A DNA stretch of 64,000 bases from Bordetella genomosp. 1 (GTDB lineage: Bacteria; Pseudomonadota; Gammaproteobacteria; Burkholderiales; Burkholderiaceae_B), in the NCBI RefSeq assembly GCF_002261335.1, contig NZ_NEVL01000002.1:62001-126000 (forward strand), given 5' to 3'. Shown here one piece after another: positions 60,222-64,000 of the stretch. The translations under genes and the position numbers were made by a program. The notes below the pieces were generated by a model. It did no database searches, was not told the origin of the DNA, and was given only the letters and a program-made list of their open reading frames with translations. Within the stretch, counting starts at the first letter, position 1, and each line of letters begins with the position of its first letter.

Positions 60222-61269
60222 CGCACCTTCGAAATCTCCCGTCGCCTTTGCAGAAGGCGGCTCCAAGAACACGATTCCTGTGGCGTCGCAGATCGGCGTG
60301 AGTCCGGGAGCGGCATCGTTCACGGATGGATTCCCGCCGTTGACCATGACTCCGGTCACGGCAGGCGGGATCCCGCCGTTCGGCCAGGATTTCAATGGCA
60401 TTCTTTACTTCCTCAGCGCAGCCGTTCGCTGGACGCAGGCTGGTGGCGGCTATCCCTTCGACGCGGCCTTTGTCGCGGCCGTGGGTGGCTACCCCAAAGG
60501 CGCTCGCATTCTGAGCAACGACAGCCTGACCATTTGGGTCAGCCAGGTGGACAACAACGCGGTGGACCCGAACGCCGGGGCTTCCGCAAGCTGGCGCGCT
60601 CTGGCGAGCCTGACGTCACCCACGTTCTCCGGAACGCCGGCTGCGCCTACGGCGACTGCTGGCACGAACACCACGCAGATCGCCACCACGGCATTTGTGC
60701 AGACCGCGCTGGCGGGAGCTAGCACGCCGGCTGGCGCCATGCTGATGACGTTCGCGAATGCTGCGCCGGCTGGGTACCTCAAGGCCAATGGCGCGGCCGT
60801 GTCGGTGGCGACGTATCCGGCCTTGGCGGCCGCGATCTACGTAGGAGACGCAAACAACGCTACCACGCTGTGGGGCTACCGCTGCACGGATCCTGCGAAC
60901 CCTTCGACCACTCGCAGTACGACCGGCGCTTACATCGTGCTGCCCGACGCGCGCGGCGAGTTCTTCCGGGGCTTCGATGACGGCCGCGGTGTCGACGCGG
61001 GCCGCGTTTGGGCGGCATGGCAAAAGGCAACTCTGGTCGCGGCCGATAGCACGGGGACGACTTCGCCCGCTGTTCGGTCGGTCATGAACGGAGACGACAA
61101 CACCGCGGCGTTGATCGGGCGCATTGGCGGTGACTTGGTCCAGGTCTCCGACTACGGATCGCTCGTGTCTTCGTCGACGTCGAGCACGGGCAGCATCGCT
61201 TTCGATGCGCAACAGAACTTCGGCACGCGGCCGCGGAACCTCGCGCCGCTCGTGTGCATCAAGTACTAA
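60208..61269 (+). CDS. tail fibre protein with collar domain
   Basis: A 353-residue receptor-binding fibre. N-terminal attachment region (FPPLTMTPVTAGGIPPFGQD), a linker SPTFSGTPAAPTATAGTNTT, and a phage collar domain (TPAGAMLMTFANAAPAGYLK, PDARGEFFRGFDDGRGVDAG). The C-terminus ends RPRNLAPLVCIKY, typical of collar fibres. Binds the host surface. Followed by an assembly protein. Confidence 0.88.
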   Translation: MQASNAPSKSPVAFAEGGSKNTIPVASQIGVSPGAASFTDGFPPLTMTPVTAGGIPPFGQDFNGILYFLSAAVRWTQAGGGYPFDAAFVAAVGGYPKGARILSNDSLTIWVSQVDNNAVDPNAGASASWRALASLTSPTFSGTPAAPTATAGTNTTQIATTAFVQTALAGASTPAGAMLMTFANAAPAGYLKANGAAVSVATYPALAAAIYVGDANNATTLWGYRCTDPANPSTTRSTTGAYIVLPDARGEFFRGFDDGRGVDAGRVWAAWQKATLVAADSTGTTSPAVRSVMNGDDNTAALIGRIGGDLVQVSDYGSLVSSSTSSTGSIAFDAQQNFGTRPRNLAPLVCIKY

Positions 61270-61278
61270 GGGGATTCC

Positions 61279-61719
61279 ATGGAAAAAATCGTTTCTCAGC
61301 TGACCGCGGATGGCTTCTTTCACTCCGCCGTCACCGCCGATGAGTCGCCGCTTGAGCCGGGTGTCTTCTTGATCCCTGGTGGCGCGATTGATGTTGAGCC
61401 GCCGAGCGCCGTGAGGGATGGCATGCGGTATGTGCCCGCTGAGGGCGGTGGCTGGCTGGAGAGCCCCGTTCCCGAGCACGCGCTGTCGCGTGAGCAACTG
61501 TCCTCGATCGCCCGCAGTGACCGTGATGTCCTACTGGGGGTCGCGGCATTGCGGATCGCGCCGCTTGAGGATGCTGTCGATTTGGGGATTGCGTCCGCGG
61601 ATGAAACAGATGCTCTCGCCCAATGGAAAGCGTATCGCGTAGCTCTGATGCGTATCGAGCAGCAGCCAGGCTTTCCCGAGACCATCGACTGGCCGGCGGT
61701 GCCGCAACAGGACCACTGA
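61279..61719 (+). CDS. tail fibre assembly-like protein
   Basis: A 146-residue protein. GFFHSAVTADESPLEPGVFL then IPGGAIDVEPPSAVRDGMRY fit proteins that follow collar fibres and help their assembly; the C-terminal helix has LAQWKAYRVALMRIEQQPGF and PETIDWPAVP, a Caudo_TAP-like ending. It is ten bases after the fibre gene with GGGG-rich SD. Confidence 0.8.
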   Translation: MEKIVSQLTADGFFHSAVTADESPLEPGVFLIPGGAIDVEPPSAVRDGMRYVPAEGGGWLESPVPEHALSREQLSSIARSDRDVLLGVAALRIAPLEDAVDLGIASADETDALAQWKAYRVALMRIEQQPGFPETIDWPAVPQQDH

Positions 61720-61747
61720 TCGCCTACAATCGACGCCCACAGGAGGC

Positions 61748-62779
61748 ATGATGATCTCGATAAAAAAAGCCGACCCCTTCACCCCTGCGTTCATTCTTAG
61801 CGGCGGGACGCTGAGCGTGCGCCCGGGGCTCGAAGTGTCCGTCGGTTCCTACGTATTCAACGTGTCGACCTACACGCCCGTGGCGCTGCCGACAACGATG
61901 GTTGCCGGCACCGACTATGCCGTGTGGGCGTCGCCGCTTGGCTTCGAGGCCTCTCCGAGTTTTGATAGCGCACCGAGCATGGGCGCCGAGATCGTGGGAG
62001 GCTTCCACTACGCGCCGGGCGGCAACGCGACCGACGTCAACACCGGAGGGAATGCCACGCCTCAGATCAGCCCGTATTCCATCTGGGACCTGAATTTCCG
62101 GCCTCGCTGCGCCAACGCGCGAGGAATGGTTCTCGTGGCCGATTCCTTCTGGACCGACATCTATCTGCTCGGGGTGGACCACATCGTGAACGGCACCAGC
62201 CGAAACGGCGTGGTGATCGCAGATGGCGGCGAGCCCCCCCGCCGGCCGTTGACCTGTGGGGGTAACGGTGTTGCCAAGGCAGCGCTGGACTGGTGGATGG
62301 CGAACGAAATCATGATCAGTCACGGCAAGAAGCTCTTGTCGTATGAAGAGGCCTGCACGGCATTCTTTGGCGCGCGGGAAGGGGTGCCACGTGGCAATGA
62401 CCCGGTGACCACCGGGCTTGCCACGACCAACACTGCAAGCTATGCGCATGACTACATGATGACGTCCAAATGGGGCGTCATTCAGGCGACAGGCTGTCAA
62501 TGGGTATGGGGCCGCGAGCTCGGGTATTCCGTTGGAGCCTCGCCTTATGACGGGTCCCCGCGGACGCCCCAGATCAAGCCGGACTTCTACGCGATGTCGG
62601 ATAGCCGCGGCGTTCTGATTCAAGACACGGAGACGGCCACTCGCGGCGCGCTGCTTGGCGGCAAATGGAACGCCTCCGTTGGGCAGCCCGGGTCTCGCTG
62701 TCTCGACTGGGCCGACGGCGTTCAACTCACGTCGATATCGATCAGTGCGCGCGGCCGTGCCGACCACTGGATTCGGTAG
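61748..62779 (+). CDS. Mtd-like receptor-binding protein with C-type lectin fold
   Basis: A 343-residue protein with strong resemblance to Mtd of Bordetella phage BPP-1, the target of a diversity-generating retroelement. Shared blocks (from memory of Mtd): VGGFHYAPGGNAT, ISPYSIWDLNFRPRC, ARGMVLVADSFWTDIYLLGV, TSKWGVIQATGCQWVWG, and the C-terminal LLGGKWNASVGQPGSR then ARGRADHWIR. The N-terminal part (about 1-75) differs. In Mtd the last 45 residues carry the variable surface. AGGAGG precedes; the ATG at 61751 is an alternative start. No reverse transcriptase is visible downstream. Confidence 0.83.
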   Translation: MMISIKKADPFTPAFILSGGTLSVRPGLEVSVGSYVFNVSTYTPVALPTTMVAGTDYAVWASPLGFEASPSFDSAPSMGAEIVGGFHYAPGGNATDVNTGGNATPQISPYSIWDLNFRPRCANARGMVLVADSFWTDIYLLGVDHIVNGTSRNGVVIADGGEPPRRPLTCGGNGVAKAALDWWMANEIMISHGKKLLSYEEACTAFFGAREGVPRGNDPVTTGLATTNTASYAHDYMMTSKWGVIQATGCQWVWGRELGYSVGASPYDGSPRTPQIKPDFYAMSDSRGVLIQDTETATRGALLGGKWNASVGQPGSRCLDWADGVQLTSISISARGRADHWIR

Positions 62780-62800
62780 GCCTGGCGCCCGCCAAGCACA

Positions 62801-62822
62801 GCCCGCTTCGGCGGGTTTTTTT
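62801..62822 (+). terminator. rho-independent terminator after the Mtd-like gene
   Basis: CCCGC pairs with GCGGG around a TTCG loop, followed by seven T. It separates the tail genes from the lysis genes. Confidence 0.85.
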
Positions 62823-62861
62823 GTCCCTACGTCGGCAATATCCGACTCTCCGGAGATACAG

Positions 62862-63188
62862 GTGGCAGACGAACACCTCACCGACGCAGTCCTTAAGTCG
62901 ATGCATGCGAAGCAATCTTCACTCGAGCTACGCATTGAAGACATCGACACACGCCTTGCTCAGATGGAGCAAAACATGGCAAGCAACACTGACGCGACGA
63001 AACGCAACGCGGACGCCGTCGAGCAGATCCGGCAGAACACCCAGGACATCATCGACACGTTCCAGGCGCTTACCGGCGGCTTCAAGGTGCTGCAGGGGCT
63101 TGGGAACCTGGCCAAGCCGCTGACCTACATCGTGGTCTTTCTCACTGCCGTCTACACGGCATACTCGACGTGGCGGGGGTTCAAATGA
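62862..63188 (+). CDS. holin-like membrane protein
   Basis: A 108-residue protein. A coiled-coil N-terminal part (LELRIEDIDTRLAQMEQNMA, QIRQNTQDIIDTFQALTGGF) precedes one C-terminal membrane helix (LTYIVVFLTAVYTAYSTW). The start is GTG with GGAG upstream. This is the usual class of hemolysin-XhlA-like / holin proteins beside endolysin genes. It would release or help the SAR endolysin. It overlaps the lysozyme gene by four bases. Confidence 0.75.
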   Translation: MADEHLTDAVLKSMHAKQSSLELRIEDIDTRLAQMEQNMASNTDATKRNADAVEQIRQNTQDIIDTFQALTGGFKVLQGLGNLAKPLTYIVVFLTAVYTAYSTWRGFK

Positions 63189-63739
63189 AGCTCGGAACCA
63201 AAGTCAAGGGCGGCGCTGCTGCTCTCGTAGCGTCCGGCGCCATCGCGATCTTCTCTGGACCTCTCCAGGAGTTCCTCGGCAAGTGGGAGGGCGACGGGCA
63301 GAACATCGTCTATGCCGACAAGCTCGCCGGCGGGCTGCCCACGGTGTGCAAGGGCATCACGCGACACACCAGCCCTGCCCCGGTCGTCGTCGGCGACTAC
63401 TGGTCGCCCGAGCGCTGCGCTGAAGTCGAACGCATGGTCGTGGGCAAAGACCAGCTGAAGCTGGCCCAGTGCATTAATGTGGCCATCAGCCAGCCGATCT
63501 TCGACGCACTCAGCAGCCACGCCCACAACTTTGGTGTGCCCAGCACCTGCGCGAGCCGCGCCGTAGGCCTCATCAACGCCGGCCGCTTGGCCGAGGGATG
63601 CAATGCTCTGGCGAACGCGCCGGACGGCTCGCCCGTCTGGTCCTTTGTCACTGGGCCGGGTGGGCAGAAGGTTTTCGTGCAAGGCCTGCGCAACCGCAGG
63701 CTCGACGAACGCCGCCTCTGTCTCTCGGGGCTGCAATGA
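63185..63739 (+). CDS. SAR endolysin, GH24 lysozyme
   Basis: A 184-residue muramidase that degrades host peptidoglycan. The N-terminus KGGAAALVASGAIAIFSGPL is a weakly hydrophobic signal-anchor-release segment. The catalytic Glu35 (KWEGDGQNIV), Asp45 (YADKLAGGL) and Thr53 (PTVCKGIT) follow. The C-terminal FVTGPGGQKVFVQGLRNRR is typical. Overlaps holin and Rz genes by four bases each. Confidence 0.9.
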   Translation: MKLGTKVKGGAAALVASGAIAIFSGPLQEFLGKWEGDGQNIVYADKLAGGLPTVCKGITRHTSPAPVVVGDYWSPERCAEVERMVVGKDQLKLAQCINVAISQPIFDALSSHAHNFGVPSTCASRAVGLINAGRLAEGCNALANAPDGSPVWSFVTGPGGQKVFVQGLRNRRLDERRLCLSGLQ

Positions 63740-64000
63740 TTCCGCGCGCGGCCTGGCCGTACCTGATCGGTGCCGCCGTGCTGGCGCTGGCGCTGGCCGG
63801 CTGGCGCATCGACCGGCAGCTGTACGGCGCGCGGCAGTATGACGCCGGCGTCGCCACTGAGCGCGCCGCCACGCTCGAGCGCCAGGCGCGCGTCGAGCGC
63901 GCAATGCAGGAGGAACGAGATCGTGCTGATGCCAAATACCGCGGTGCCGTCGTGGCGCGCCAGGATGCTGAAAAGACTGCTGCTGCCCAGCGCGCTCGTA
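63736..64000 (+). CDS. Rz-like i-spanin, cut by the window edge
   Basis: The first 88 residues of an inner-membrane spanin. An N-terminal anchor (WPYLIGAAVLALALAGWRID) leads into an alpha-helical periplasmic region (ATLERQARVERAMQEERDRA). With an embedded or following Rz1 lipoprotein it would fuse the two membranes. The end lies beyond 64,000. Confidence 0.82.
   Translation, partial: MIPRAAWPYLIGAAVLALALAGWRIDRQLYGARQYDAGVATERAATLERQARVERAMQEERDRADAKYRGAVVARQDAEKTAAAQRAR

Noticed and set aside
61748-64000. A complete diversity-generating retroelement downstream of the Mtd-like gene
   Set aside because: No frame with reverse-transcriptase motifs and no second copy resembling the variable segment is visible to the window end; the space is filled by a terminator and lysis genes.

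Overview
The window reads as the chromosome of a high-GC beta-proteobacterium of the Alcaligenaceae, most likely Bordetella or a close relative. The basis is the gene content (a Bug-type solute receptor, phasin, pyrD-bpt-aat cluster, AzlCD) and a phage protein with strong resemblance to the Mtd receptor-binding protein of Bordetella phage BPP-1. The genus is inference from memory of these families; no database was searched.

Positions 1 to about 20,500 are ordinary chromosome. On the left are a YheT hydrolase, a SnoaL-like protein and a zinc-finger protein, then azlCD (amino-acid export), the RNA helicase rhlE, a thioredoxin-like protein, an EI24 membrane protein, a molybdopterin-binding-domain protein, an IclR regulator, a Bug receptor and a phasin. 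A pyrD / bpt / aat / NUDIX / LysR block follows, then doxX, slyX, ilvA and several small proteins. The best regulatory element here lies before ilvA: a 25-codon leader peptide with an IITAII run, followed by mutually exclusive hairpins and a terminator, which is a classical isoleucine attenuator.

Positions 20,743 to the right edge are a temperate phage with a contractile tail, cut off by the window end. It is joined to the 3' half of a tRNA-Cys gene next to a tyrosine integrase. The leftward early arm (20.9-34.5 kb, minus strand) holds integrase, excisionase, many small accessory genes, a C5 DNA methyltransferase, a ParB-like protein, RdgC, SSB, a YqaJ exonuclease and an Erf annealing protein. 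An S24 (LexA-like) repressor at 35.3-36.2 kb is flanked on each side by a pair of similar 16-bp operators, and a Cro-like gene faces it. The rightward early genes (36.8-41.0 kb) include NinB, DUF1364, a frameshifted DUF1376 replication protein, a P-like helicase-loader candidate and DUF1064.

The late genes (41.5-64 kb) run in standard order: terminases, portal, minor head protein, protease/scaffold, decoration, DUF2184 capsid, connectors, sheath, tube, chaperone with a likely -1 frameshift, tape measure, baseplate, fibres, an Mtd-like C-type-lectin protein, holin, SAR endolysin and Rz. A GrlR-like gene is inserted antisense between early and late regions, beside a 17-G tract that abuts the small-terminase start. 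The most unusual items are the ilvA attenuator, a methyltransferase gene with a second protein-like frame overlapping it, the G17 tract, the Mtd-like protein without a visible retroelement, and a gene-poor segment at 32.9-33.6 kb with two large inverted repeats.
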